Source: an uncultured Oscillospiraceae bacterium (GTDB taxonomy: Bacteria; Bacillota; Clostridia; Oscillospirales; Oscillospiraceae). From it: 64,000 nt of DNA. Where the stretch lies: NCBI GenBank assembly GCA_947625815.1, contig CANQPU010000002.1:78812-142811 (forward strand), written 5' to 3'. The notes beneath the pieces are model-generated. The model was not told the origin of the DNA and did not search any database. It saw only the letters and a list, made by a program, of their open reading frames with translations. Shown here one piece after another: positions 44,272 through 52,016 of this stretch (position 1 is its first letter; every line of letters starts with the position of its first letter). The translations under genes and the position numbers were made by a program.

Positions 44272-44907
44272 ATGGAACCTAAATTTTTCCCTCTTCTGCA
44301 TATCGGCGGAACGCCGCTTCTGGCGGCCAAGGGACATTTTGCTACAAGGAACAGCCATATCAACTACTTTATCGACACGACCGCCCAGAAATACAGCCTT
44401 AAGGGCTGCGAGGCGGTGGCGCATAAGCTCTCCGAGAAGGTGAAGGGACGTTTTCCGGTGGATTCCATCCTCTGTATGGACGGCACCAGCACCGTGGGGA
44501 CCTGCCTTGCCAAGGAGCTGTCCAAGGCGGGCGGCCGCTCTTTGAGCGAGGGGAGCAATATCTATATCGTCAAGGGCGAGCTCAACAGCCGCGGCGAGCT
44601 TATCTTCCGGGACAACGCCCGGTTCATGCTGGAGGGGAAACACGTCCTCATCCTTACCTGCTCCCTGACTACCGGCACCACGGCCCTGTGCGGACGGCAA
44701 AGCGTGGAGTATTACGGCGGGAGGGTCGTGGGCGTGGCCTCCATTTACGCCGCCGTGGATCATCTGGAGGGCCTGCCCGTGGTCTCCCTCTTCGATACCA
44801 ACACCATCCCGGACTATGTCTCCTACTCTCCGTCGGAGTGTCCCATGTGCAAGAGGGGAGAGCCGATCGACGCCGTGGTAAACACGTACGGATTTTCGAA
44901 GATCTGA
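44272..44907 (+). CDS. Orotate phosphoribosyltransferase-like protein
   Basis: The 211-residue protein resembles type I phosphoribosyltransferases of the orotate class. The fold is suggested by DSILCMDGTSTVGTCLAKEL, by a flexible-loop region, and by VLILTCSLTTGTTA at about 122-135. That last block sits where the PRPP-binding VDDVxTTG motif should be, but the two acidic residues are replaced by Thr and Cys. A CxxC pair (CPMCKRG) lies near the C-terminus. No pyrimidine genes are adjacent, so it may be a regulator or a divergent enzyme rather than PyrE. GGAGG precedes the ATG. Confidence 0.68.
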   Translation: MEPKFFPLLHIGGTPLLAAKGHFATRNSHINYFIDTTAQKYSLKGCEAVAHKLSEKVKGRFPVDSILCMDGTSTVGTCLAKELSKAGGRSLSEGSNIYIVKGELNSRGELIFRDNARFMLEGKHVLILTCSLTTGTTALCGRQSVEYYGGRVVGVASIYAAVDHLEGLPVVSLFDTNTIPDYVSYSPSECPMCKRGEPIDAVVNTYGFSKI

Positions 44908-44920
44908 CAGGATAAAAGCA

Positions 44921-44957
44921 AAAAGGCCGGCCGAGAGCGATTCTCAGCCGGCCCTTT
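44921..44957 (+). terminator. Terminator of the phosphoribosyltransferase-like gene
   Basis: A stem of GGCCGGCcGAGA against TCTCaGCCGGCC, with one mismatch and A and T runs at its ends, starts 14 bp after the stop codon. Confidence 0.82.
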
Positions 44958-45040
44958 CGATTATCAATCAGTATGAATTAAGCTCGCCGTCAATTCCACC
45001 GCAACATTCACCATCAACTTATAATTGCCCATTGTGGAAG

Positions 45041-45069
45041 TTGTATATTACGGTTTTGCGTGGTATGAT
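45041..45069 (+). promoter_or_regulatory. Promoter of the GNAT gene
   Basis: TTGTAT (45041-45046), 17 bp, TATGAT (45064-45069), about 50 bp before the start codon. Confidence 0.72.
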
Positions 45070-45117
45070 ATCAATTAAAAAAGGCTTTGGAAAAACGGTG
45101 TTTAAGGAGATATGGGC

Positions 45118-45675
45118 ATGGTCTATTATGATAAAAACGGAATTGTCATTCGAAATTTGCAGCAGAGCGATGCCCAGATCATTACAGATGAAGAAATCGC
45201 GCAGGGCTGGCAGGCGACAATCGATAAATATGAAATGAGGCTGAGGCACCAGGCCCAGGGAAAATCGGTCGCATTGGTTGCCGAATGGAACGGCTGCATT
45301 GCCGGATATATTAACATTTATCCCGATTCCAAGTGCGGCGCGTATGCAAATCGGGGCTATGCGGAGATCGTTGACTTCGGCGTTCTGGAGAAATACAGGC
45401 GCAGGGGAATCGGCAGCAAGCTCATGGATCTTGCGGAACAGATCGCATTCTCTTATTCGGACTTGATTTACCTGGGAGTGGGACTGCACAGCGGATACGG
45501 AAGCGCCCAGAGAATGTATGTCAAGCGAGGGTACATTCCGGACGGGAGCGGCGTCTGGTATAAGGATCAGATCTGTGAGCCGTATCGTGATTGCTGTAAT
45601 GACGATGATCTTGTATTGTATTTATCGAAACATATAAAAAACTCCCGGTCGTCAGCGGACTTCAATGCTTCTTGA
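45118..45675 (+). CDS. GNAT family N-acetyltransferase
   Basis: The 185-residue protein is a GNAT acetyltransferase. Motif A, which binds acetyl-CoA, is VLEKYRRRGIGSKLMDLAEQ (about 88-107), and the late motif B is the SAQRMYVKRGYIPDGSG region. The substrate is unknown. I chose the second ATG (45118) because AAGGAG is 8 nt upstream; an ATG two codons earlier is too close to that site. Its base composition is more AT-rich than genes to the left, so it may mark the edge of the accessory region. Confidence 0.88.
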   Translation: MVYYDKNGIVIRNLQQSDAQIITDEEIAQGWQATIDKYEMRLRHQAQGKSVALVAEWNGCIAGYINIYPDSKCGAYANRGYAEIVDFGVLEKYRRRGIGSKLMDLAEQIAFSYSDLIYLGVGLHSGYGSAQRMYVKRGYIPDGSGVWYKDQICEPYRDCCNDDDLVLYLSKHIKNSRSSADFNAS

Positions 45676-45777
45676 CAAGTATTCACCCCAGCCGTGGCTA
45701 CAATACTCCGGGAACGCAAAAGGGAATTGAGAGTCCCGTGAAGGGAGCGCCGACACCGGCGGGCGATCAGGGATCCG

Positions 45778-46281
45778 CTATTTTCGGTCATACAGAGCGC
45801 TCTCCACGTACCGCATCATTCGGTTGTTCAGCCAGGCGTACCCGATCAGCGCGACTGTGGGCGCAAGGCACAGAAACCAGGGCCGGTCCAGGAGGATCGG
45901 CAGGACGACAGCCGCAAGGAGCAGGACAGCCGCAAGGACAAGGAGAGGGATGTGCTCCCGGCGCCACTTTCTTTTGAAATACGCCCGCCGTTCCCCAAAC
46001 GTAAAAGCGCCGGCCCGGGACACCTGGACGAGATTTTCGTCGGCCCTTTCGCGAAACTCCGCGTCCGGCAGCTTCTCCCCGGCCAGGAGCTCGTTGATGG
46101 TGACGCCGAATTCTTTCGCCAGCAGCTGGAGTGTCTCAATGTCCGGCATGTAGTTTCCGTTTTCCCAACGGGAGACCGTCTTGTTGCTGACGCCGATCCT
46201 CTCACCCAGCGCCTCCTGCGTGAGCCCCGCCTGTCGGCGGAGGGAAGCGATCAGCTTCCCGGTTTTGATTTGGTCCACCAC
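45778..46281 (-). CDS. XRE-family regulator with C-terminal membrane segments
   Basis: The 167-residue product has a Cro/CI-type helix-turn-helix (about 8-62: LIASLRRQAGLTQEALGERIG, SNKTVSRWENGNYMPD, LQLLAKEFGVTINELLAG). A basic linker and two hydrophobic segments follow (about 110-131 and 134-152), so it is probably a membrane-bound regulator. It starts at the first of two GTG codons, with GGAGG 6 nt upstream. The target is unknown; no partner gene lies on its strand. Confidence 0.85.
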   Translation of the reverse strand: MVDQIKTGKLIASLRRQAGLTQEALGERIGVSNKTVSRWENGNYMPDIETLQLLAKEFGVTINELLAGEKLPDAEFRERADENLVQVSRAGAFTFGERRAYFKRKWRREHIPLLVLAAVLLLAAVVLPILLDRPWFLCLAPTVALIGYAWLNNRMMRYVESALYDRK

Positions 46282-46413
46282 GTCTCACCTCCATGGCTCG
46301 ATTCTATATCAAAAGCCGTGAGATTTCCACCCCATAAAAAGCGAATCTGCTTTTCACTCCTGATTTTAACGGCGGTAAGAGCAATGACATATTAAATTAA
46401 CGAACTGAAACTT
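46282..46413. other. Upstream region of the XRE gene, no gene
   Basis: No coding sequence is apparent. It should carry the XRE promoter; on the minus strand TAGAAT (about 46306-46301) is a possible -10 box, without a clear -35 partner. Confidence 0.4.
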
Positions 46414-46452
46414 AAAACCCCCGGCTGAGAAGTAGTCTCAGCCGGGGGTTTT
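46414..46452. terminator. Orphan Rho-independent terminator
   Basis: A perfect 17-bp stem (AAAACCCCCGGCTGAGA 46414-46430 / TCTCAGCCGGGGGTTTT 46436-46452) with a 5-nt loop. No gene ends here: the XRE gene points away on the left and the next operon starts 365 bp to the right. It probably belonged to a gene lost or displaced when the AT-rich island arrived. Confidence 0.85.
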
Positions 46453-46761
46453 GGTGCGGTTATTCATAAGGGATTCCGTAAAACATCAGAGATCCGGCGC
46501 TGAACACACATACCAGGCTATGATATATCAACATATTTTTCTGATTTTAGTCGATAGATTAATTAATCCAACAAAGTAGGATTTCAGCCATTGACAATCT
46601 ATTCAGATAGGCACTAATTATCCCCTCTATTCAATACTTTGTCAAGCATAAGGTGGAAATTAAACTTGTAGTTTCGTTTTAGACGAAATTTTATAATTAT
46701 TGTATTGTTCTAAAAACTAATTATAAACGCAATAAAATTACAACAAGACAACTAATTGATA
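46453..46761. other. AT-rich intergenic stretch
   Basis: About 310 bp of strongly AT-rich sequence without a plausible reading frame or ribosome site. It holds only poorly paired repeats. It is the left edge of the AT-rich island. Confidence 0.5.
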
Positions 46762-46790
46762 TTGACAAAACACACCTTGCATGGTACGAT
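46762..46790 (+). promoter_or_regulatory. Promoter of the winged-helix/nuclease operon
   Basis: TTGACA (46762-46767), 17 bp, TACGAT (46785-46790). AGGAGGGG and the first ATG of the operon follow within 30 bp, so the leader is very short. Confidence 0.85.
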
Positions 46791-46817
46791 AGAAAAAACA
46801 CACAGGAGGGGCTTGCA

Positions 46818-47174
46818 ATGGATCAACAGAATATATCCGCGCTCTTACAGGAAATTCTTTCCGAGTTGCAGCTACTTACATCTAAAACCAAGGCAAATGC
46901 GCTTATTAAGTTTCAAAAAGATTATCTCATCACAGAACAACAGCGGAAGATTTATCAGGCATTTGACGGAGATAACGATTTCCAAGCTGTTGCAAGTCTG
47001 ACTGGGGCGTCCCTTCGCTCAGTTCAATTACTTGCAAAAGGCCTTATCGAAAATGACCTTGTCGACTATGAAAAAAGGGGACGATTTACCATATTGCGCA
47101 AATCAACTGCCAAAATTGCTACGTACTATGCCAGGCAGGAAATTGAAAACACGGAGGAAGATTTTAATGAGTGA
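46818..47174 (+). CDS. Small winged-helix protein A of five-gene AT-rich operon
   Basis: The 118-residue protein has a helical N-terminal part (about 1-38) and a winged-helix DNA-binding domain (about 40-100). The core reads RKIYQAFDGDNDFQAVASLTGASLRSVQLLAKGLIENDLVDYEKRG: a Y-x-x-x-DG turn, a helix-turn-helix and a final strand. The same pattern recurs in the next three genes, so the four are paralogs. A strong AGGAGGGG site precedes the ATG. The next gene overlaps its end by 8 nt. It is AT-rich compared with the rest of the window. Function is unknown; DNA binding is inferred. Confidence 0.8.
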   Translation: MDQQNISALLQEILSELQLLTSKTKANALIKFQKDYLITEQQRKIYQAFDGDNDFQAVASLTGASLRSVQLLAKGLIENDLVDYEKRGRFTILRKSTAKIATYYARQEIENTEEDFNE

Positions 47175-47511
47175 AGATAATAAAATGGTTGAACTGATGT
47201 CTGAATTTTTACGTATTTACAAATTTGTTAATCACTCATCTATTGTAGATGCCCTGCGCAAAGAGCTATACGATGAAACTGGCAACAAGGCTAAAGTCTA
47301 CGAACTATCAGACGGAACCCGTTCGACTCGCGATATTCAAGAACTTACCGGAGTAAGCCGCACTACCGTTACTGTCTATTGGAAGCAATGGGCATTAAGC
47401 GGTATCGTTATTCCGGCTGAACGAAAAGGCAGATATAAAGCGGCGTTTGAATTGAAAGAATACGGATTGTCCGCTCTTGATGAAATTGAGGAGGAAAAAG
47501 TCAGTGGATGA
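47167..47511 (+). CDS. Small winged-helix protein B
   Basis: The 114-residue product is the second paralog. Its core reads KVYELSDGTRSTRDIQELTGVSRTTVTVYWKQWALSGIVIP, keeping the Y-x-x-x-DG turn and a clear recognition helix (SRTTVTVYWKQW). The N-terminal 40 residues are helical and differ from those of protein A. The ATG lies inside the 3' end of gene A, and the C-terminal codons overlap gene C by 8 nt, so translation is coupled. The function is unknown. Confidence 0.78.
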   Translation: MSEDNKMVELMSEFLRIYKFVNHSSIVDALRKELYDETGNKAKVYELSDGTRSTRDIQELTGVSRTTVTVYWKQWALSGIVIPAERKGRYKAAFELKEYGLSALDEIEEEKVSG

Positions 47512-47806
47512 TGTCTATGCCAAAAAAATATTAGAAGAACTGATCAGCATTAGAAAGCTGCTCGCTGTTTTGTCCCAGGACAAGTTAGAAGGCTTTACTG
47601 AGCAAATTAACAAGAAATATCTTACAACTGATCAGAGACGCCAGATGTACGAATTGTTTGATGGGGAGAATTCATACAAGGCCATAGCAGAAACTGTAAA
47701 TCTATCATCTGAAGGTGTTCGTAAGTTCGCTGTCCAGCTCGAGCAAGCCGGATTAGTTGAACTTGTCTCAAACGGGAAAACAAAAAACCCCAAGCGCGTT
47801 TTTTAA
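47504..47806 (+). CDS. Small winged-helix protein C
   Basis: The 100-residue product starts at a GTG with GAGGAGG 9 nt upstream. Its N-terminal helix (VYAKKILEELISIRKLLAVLS) resembles that of protein A. Its winged helix, RQMYELFDGENSYKAIAETVNLSSEGVRKFAVQLEQAGLVEL, is the closest in spacing to A. It ends soon after the wing with a basic tail (KTKNPKRVF). It overlaps gene B by 8 nt and is followed 19 bp later by gene D. Confidence 0.78.
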   Translation: MDDVYAKKILEELISIRKLLAVLSQDKLEGFTEQINKKYLTTDQRRQMYELFDGENSYKAIAETVNLSSEGVRKFAVQLEQAGLVELVSNGKTKNPKRVF

Positions 47807-47825
47807 CTGTAAGAGGTGAACCTAT

Positions 47826-48194
47826 ATGCCTGAATCCGATGTTTTAAGTGCCGCTATAGGCCATATCAAGTATAAGGTCGACTCAATGGATCGCACTTTG
47901 GAACACTTGTTGCTTGTCAATAGAAATCAAATCATGACAGAAGTATTGGACAGATTTAACAGCGACCCTTTCCTGGTTAAAATTTACAAAACCATTGATG
48001 GCATCAAGACGCAAAAAGAAATTGCCGCTAATATTGGCGTCAGCGAAGCTACTGTTTCCAAGCGGCTCCGTATACTGTTAGACTTGGATTTAATTGAGAT
48101 AGTCAGTTCAACACCTGAAGGGAAAGTTTATCAATATACAAAAATGGAACGCCTGTTTAAAATCAGTAGAGAGCTCGACAAACTTGAAAAATGA
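47826..48194 (+). CDS. Small winged-helix protein D
   Basis: The 122-residue product is the fourth paralog: VKIYKTIDGIKTQKEIAANIGVSEATVSKRLRILLDLDLIEI shows the same turn and an ArsR/MarR-like helix-turn-helix, with a longer wing (STPEGKVYQYTKMERLF). The N-terminal helix IGHIKYKVDSMDRTLEHLLLVNR may mediate dimer or partner contact. AGAGGTGA precedes the ATG, and the stop overlaps the nuclease start (ATGA), so the two are probably made in matched amounts. Confidence 0.8.
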   Translation: MPESDVLSAAIGHIKYKVDSMDRTLEHLLLVNRNQIMTEVLDRFNSDPFLVKIYKTIDGIKTQKEIAANIGVSEATVSKRLRILLDLDLIEIVSSTPEGKVYQYTKMERLFKISRELDKLEK

Positions 48195-48916
48195 GTGAAA
48201 CTCGTAAATTCATTATAAGTATTATCCAAGATTACTGCAATAAGAGGGGCTATGTCTTTGAGAGTGAGGCTTTTGCGCTCTCTTTTGGCAGCCAATGTGC
48301 CAATTTGCTTTCAGACAATAAGCTGACCGTTGATACGATCAAAAACCTACTTAAGTCATATCCATCTTTCTGTTCTGGCAATGACTTGAGTTCTGAAAAA
48401 TTCTCAGTTGGATTGATGGATGACATTTCTTCGAAGCTCCATTATGTACCCTTAAAGCCGGAGTTATATGATACTATCGTGAAATTTAAAGAAGCGGTTG
48501 AGGGTACATTATATGCTGCGTTTCGTGTTACTGAGGCCCCTCAGGAAGAAACCGGAAGAACACTTTTGCAAGCATATATGCGCCCCCGTGGCTTTCGGGA
48601 GGCACAAATGTCAGGCGGAAACTCCGATTTGGTTTACCCGACAGAAAAAACAATTATCGAAACTAAAATTTGGCGGGATAGAGAAAGATATCTTGACGGC
48701 ATAACTGAACTTTGTGGTTATCTTGATGCGCAAGGTTACAACGAGGGATACTATGTATTATTTGATAATACGCAGGCTCCAAATATCGTTATTAAAGAGA
48801 AAGGGGCTAAAACTTATGACTTAAATTGCGATGGGCACACAATTCATTGCTTTTTTGTTAATATTAATCCAACTCCCCCCTCAAAAAGGCGGCAGAGTGC
48901 GAAGAAACGCTTATAA
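48191..48916 (+). CDS. PD-(D/E)XK-like nuclease of the winged-helix operon
   Basis: This 241-residue protein ends the operon. A helical N-terminal half (1-135) precedes a PD-(D/E)XK-type core: GGNSDLVYP with D146, then TIIETKIWR with E157-T-K159, followed by a helix containing ERYLDGITELCGYLDAQGYNEGYYVLFD. This spacing (D, ten residues, ExK, then an amphipathic helix and a strand) is typical of the fold of restriction-like nucleases. The tail is basic (PPSKRRQSAKKRL), which could help DNA binding. I cannot assign a family. The four co-encoded winged-helix proteins probably target or control it. Confidence 0.72.
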   Translation: MSETRKFIISIIQDYCNKRGYVFESEAFALSFGSQCANLLSDNKLTVDTIKNLLKSYPSFCSGNDLSSEKFSVGLMDDISSKLHYVPLKPELYDTIVKFKEAVEGTLYAAFRVTEAPQEETGRTLLQAYMRPRGFREAQMSGGNSDLVYPTEKTIIETKIWRDRERYLDGITELCGYLDAQGYNEGYYVLFDNTQAPNIVIKEKGAKTYDLNCDGHTIHCFFVNINPTPPSKRRQSAKKRL

Positions 48917-49021
48917 TATATAGTGGCAATTTTTTTATCTTTTACCATTTGCAACGAGTATAATTAATTAGTACGCTCAGAAGGGCAGAAATGGTCTTTT
49001 GAGCGTTTTCTTTTTGCACAT

Positions 49022-49050
49022 TTGTCTTTTGCCGTGGCGATTGGTACAAT
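49022..49050 (+). promoter_or_regulatory. Promoter without an evident gene
   Basis: TTGTCT (49022-49027), 17 bp, TACAAT (49045-49050). AAAGGAGG (49063-49070) follows, but the ATG after it is only 1 nt away and opens just 14 codons. Confidence 0.75.
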
Positions 49051-49461
49051 GTAGACATCAAAAAAGGAGGTATGAAAATAAGCACACAATTAACTTACCA
49101 CCGCTGGCACGGGTAGGGGCGATGAATAACATTCGCAACGCTGCGGAGGAGGTGATATTGGACGAATTGGTTTACTCTTGAAATGTATTATGTAATCACA
49201 GCAAAGAAGGATGTTCCGATGTACAGGTAAAGACATCCGCAGTTTGCGAATCAAGGCATAATAAACTGATATTCCCGCAAAGTCAGATCCCGGAGCACAG
49301 ACCACAGCACTGTTGGCGGCGGCTGCCGCAGTGAAGTCAGCTGAATCGGCTGAGTGATGAGAGAAGACAAGAGGGAAATCGGAAGGAGCATTCAGACTTG
49401 ATAATTGAACGCGTGGCGCAGCCCCGCAATCACGTTGGACGTTTGCAGGGCTTGGTTTTTT
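49051..49461 (+). ncRNA. Possible non-coding transcript or gene remnant
   Basis: About 410 nt lie between the promoter at 49022 and the terminator at 49420-49461 with no reading frame longer than about 25 codons that has a ribosome site. Two short frames, MNNIRNAAEEVILDEL (49122-) and MYYVITAKKDVPMYR (49183-), look like pieces of decayed coding sequence. It could be a small RNA or a pseudogene. Confidence 0.35.
49420..49461 (+). terminator. Terminator downstream of the gene-less transcript
   Basis: AGCCCCGCAA (49420-49429) pairs with TTGCAGGGCT (49443-49452) with one mismatch and is followed by TGGTTTTTT on the plus strand. Confidence 0.7.
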
Positions 49462-49498
49462 ACGCTTTTTTAGCTTCAATATAATAGAAAAGGTCATA

Positions 49499-49527
49499 TT
49501 GACACCAATTTTACAAGATGCTACAAT
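49499..49527 (+). promoter_or_regulatory. Promoter of the kinase/dynamin-like GTPase module
   Basis: TTGACA (49499-49504), 17 bp, TACAAT (49522-49527): near consensus. The leader before the first ATG is about 150 nt. Confidence 0.85.
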
Positions 49528-49681
49528 ATCCAATAACGGACAACTCATCCGCTCGCACCGACCTCTCCAGGGCTCCGATGAGGCGCGGAGGCGTGTGGAT
49601 CGCTGAGCTGACGGGGCCGTTGCAGGATCGTTGTTCCCCAATAAAAATGTTATGACTCTTTCTTTATGGAGGGATGCCGAT

Positions 49682-50158
49682 ATGGGCGCGGGAGCGAGCA
49701 GAGACGAGAGATTTATGGGCGCACGGTCGTCGGGCAGGAACACCGGCGAGCTGATGAGGCTTATTTCGCGCTCTCAGAGCGCCGCGGACGTCATGGACAG
49801 CATCGGAGAGAACGTGACGGCGCTGACATTCAGCCAGCGGCTAACGGGTCTCATGAGGGAGCGGGGGATGAACACCTCGCGTCTGGTGGAGCAGTCGCTT
49901 ATGAGCAAGTCCTTCGTCTATCAGCTGTGCAGCGGCGAGAGAAAGCCGAGCAGGGACATGGTGCTGCGGCTGGCGCTGCTTTTGAAGGCCGGGACGGAGG
50001 AGACACAGCGGCTTTTGTGCTCGGCGGATCGGGGGGCGCTTTATCCAAAAAACAGGCGGGACGCTCTTATCATATACGCTTTGAAGGAGCGGCTTGACGT
50101 TCAGACCGCGGACGAGCTTCTGTGCTCCTACGGAGAGGAGCCGCTTTTAAAAATATGA
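49682..50158 (+). CDS. XRE-type helix-turn-helix protein, first gene of the module
   Basis: The 158-residue protein has a Cro/CI-like helix-turn-helix (about 48-110): FSQRLTGLMRERGMNTSRLVE, SKSFVYQLCSGERKPSRDMVLRLALLL. The C-terminal block KNRRDALIIYALKERLDVQTADELLCSYGEEPL resembles regulators found directly upstream of Ser/Thr kinases in Clostridia. I chose the ATG at 49682 because GGAGGG is 8 nt upstream. Its stop overlaps the kinase start, so the two are coupled and may act together, for example as kinase and substrate. Confidence 0.82.
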   Translation: MGAGASRDERFMGARSSGRNTGELMRLISRSQSAADVMDSIGENVTALTFSQRLTGLMRERGMNTSRLVEQSLMSKSFVYQLCSGERKPSRDMVLRLALLLKAGTEETQRLLCSADRGALYPKNRRDALIIYALKERLDVQTADELLCSYGEEPLLKI

Positions 50159-51987
50159 CGGACAGATTATTGCCATCGGAGCTTGCCGGAGAGTATGAGA
50201 CGGTCAAAATACTCAAGGAGCTCCCTGAGCGCCAGACACTGCTGCTTCGGCGGCGGGATGGCGCTTTAGCGATATTGAAGCGTTCCACCGGGGATGGGGG
50301 CTTTGACGAGAGGGTATATGACGCCGTGAAAAGCCTCGACGGTGACGGCGCGCCCAGACTTTTGGCGCTTTTTGAGAGCGGGGGCGCCCACTGCTTGCTA
50401 AGGGAATATGTGGAGGGCGAGACACTTTGGGAGCTGTGCCGGAGGCGCGGACCGTTGAAGGCCGGGGAAACCGCCTCCATAGGCATACAGCTGTGCGATA
50501 TTTTGGAGCGGCTGCACGGCCTGCCGTCGCCGATCATCCACCGGGACATAAAGGCGGAGAATGTGGTCGTGTCCCCGGACGGGCGGTGTACCGTCATTGA
50601 TTTTGGGATAGCCAGGATATTTGACCTGAACGACACCAGGGACACGAAGATAATGGGCACGGGATTTGCTGCCGCGCCGGAGCAGTTCGGCTACGCCCAG
50701 ACGGATCCGCGCTCGGATATATACTCGCTGGGGGTGCTTTTGCATGAGTTGGCCTCGGGGGAGTGTACCCTGGGCAAGGGGAGAGTCCCCGCGAGGCTCA
50801 GGGGCATTGTGGCCAAGTGTACGAGGTTCGACCCGGCGGACAGATATCAAAGCGCTGCGGAGCTGAAAAAGGCCCTCAAGCGCGTAAAGCGCGGGCACTG
50901 GCCCATATTCGCGGCTGTCACCGCTGCGGCGGCGGTCCTGACGGCGGCGCTCATACCGGGCGCGGAGCCGGAGCGGGTGGACGTATACCGTTTCGCTTCG
51001 GAGCTCATAGGGCGAGAGGTATCCCGGCAGCTTGGCAAGGACGTCGGGGAAGTGACATACAAGGACCTGGAGCGAATAACGTCGATAAAGCTCATAGGGA
51101 CGGTGAGCTTTGACGATTGGGAAATGATACTCATCCACGGTGAGGATATATCCCTGAGCGACAAGGTGGAGGAGGGCATGTTCCGGGGTACGGTGGACAC
51201 GCTGATGGACATCCCGAATATGCGAAATCTCACGGAGCTTGCGCTGTGCAATCAGGAGATATCAGACCTGGAGCCGCTGTCGGGCACTAAAATAGTCAGG
51301 TTAGCGCTCCACGGGAACGACATATCGGATCTGGGGCCCTTGGGGGAGTGCGAGAGCCTTCAGGAGCTTATTATAAGCGGCAATCCCGTGAAGGACCTGT
51401 CGGCGCTTTCGAAAATACCGGATCTTTGGAAGCTGAACATCGGGGGCACGGAGGTGACGGGGTTTGAGGAGCTCGGCCGGTTGAAGGTGCTTTCTTACCT
51501 TGACATCATAGACTGCCCGGGGATAAGGTCACTGGAGGGCGTGGAGAAGATAGAGGGGCTGAAGAACCTGTTCGTGCGGCCGGTGAGTCTGGAGGACCTT
51601 GCGCGGATAAACGGGATCACGGGGCTCGAAGGGCTGGGCATATGGTCCGGAGAGCCAATAGAGGACCTGACGGGTATATCGGCGCTTACCGAGCTTAAAT
51701 ATCTGTACGCGGACATAACCGATCTTACGTCTGTCAAGGGGATAGAGGGTATGAAGAAGTTGGCATGGCTCGACGTGAGGAGCGGGAGTCTGCTGAACGC
51801 CGCTCCTGTCGCGGAGCTTACAGCGCTGGAGAGAGCGAATTTTGCCTTTATGTATTCCAACAGCGGTTGGTCGGAGGTGTCGGGGCTTACGAGGCTCAAA
51901 AGCGCCACGATCAGGCCCGGCGATGAGGAGGCCTTCCGCGCCGCCCTGGGGGGAAGGGAAACGGAGATAAAACTGTCGCCCAACTGA
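50155..51987 (+). CDS. Membrane Ser/Thr protein kinase with leucine-rich repeats
   Basis: The 610-residue protein has an N-terminal Hanks-type kinase domain (about 10-235). Lys42 lies in GALAILKR. The catalytic loop is HRDIKAENVVV (D131), and the DFG motif is IDFGIA (D149). The activation end is GTGFAAAPEQFGYAQTDPRSDIYSLGVLL. The glycine loop is weak. A membrane segment follows (about 248-268), then an extracellular part with about nine SDS22-like leucine-rich repeats (360-600; for example LTELALCNQEISDLEPL). The repeats may sense an outside signal. It is followed by a terminator-like hairpin that may limit readthrough into the next gene. Confidence 0.92.
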   Translation: MTDRLLPSELAGEYETVKILKELPERQTLLLRRRDGALAILKRSTGDGGFDERVYDAVKSLDGDGAPRLLALFESGGAHCLLREYVEGETLWELCRRRGPLKAGETASIGIQLCDILERLHGLPSPIIHRDIKAENVVVSPDGRCTVIDFGIARIFDLNDTRDTKIMGTGFAAAPEQFGYAQTDPRSDIYSLGVLLHELASGECTLGKGRVPARLRGIVAKCTRFDPADRYQSAAELKKALKRVKRGHWPIFAAVTAAAAVLTAALIPGAEPERVDVYRFASELIGREVSRQLGKDVGEVTYKDLERITSIKLIGTVSFDDWEMILIHGEDISLSDKVEEGMFRGTVDTLMDIPNMRNLTELALCNQEISDLEPLSGTKIVRLALHGNDISDLGPLGECESLQELIISGNPVKDLSALSKIPDLWKLNIGGTEVTGFEELGRLKVLSYLDIIDCPGIRSLEGVEKIEGLKNLFVRPVSLEDLARINGITGLEGLGIWSGEPIEDLTGISALTELKYLYADITDLTSVKGIEGMKKLAWLDVRSGSLLNAAPVAELTALERANFAFMYSNSGWSEVSGLTRLKSATIRPGDEEAFRAALGGRETEIKLSPN

Positions 51988-52016
51988 CTTTTTTGAAAGT
52001 CTGCAAACTGCGTACC

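Noticed and set aside
45672..45777. Possible promoter and riboswitch-like leader (TTGACA ... TACAAT, then GC-rich stems)
   Set aside because: The spacer would be 21 bp, no gene follows on that strand, and the conserved core of no known riboswitch class could be matched.
46453..46761. CRISPR array or att site in the AT-rich gap
   Set aside because: No regularly spaced direct repeats were found, and no tRNA gene or integrase lies near either edge of the island.
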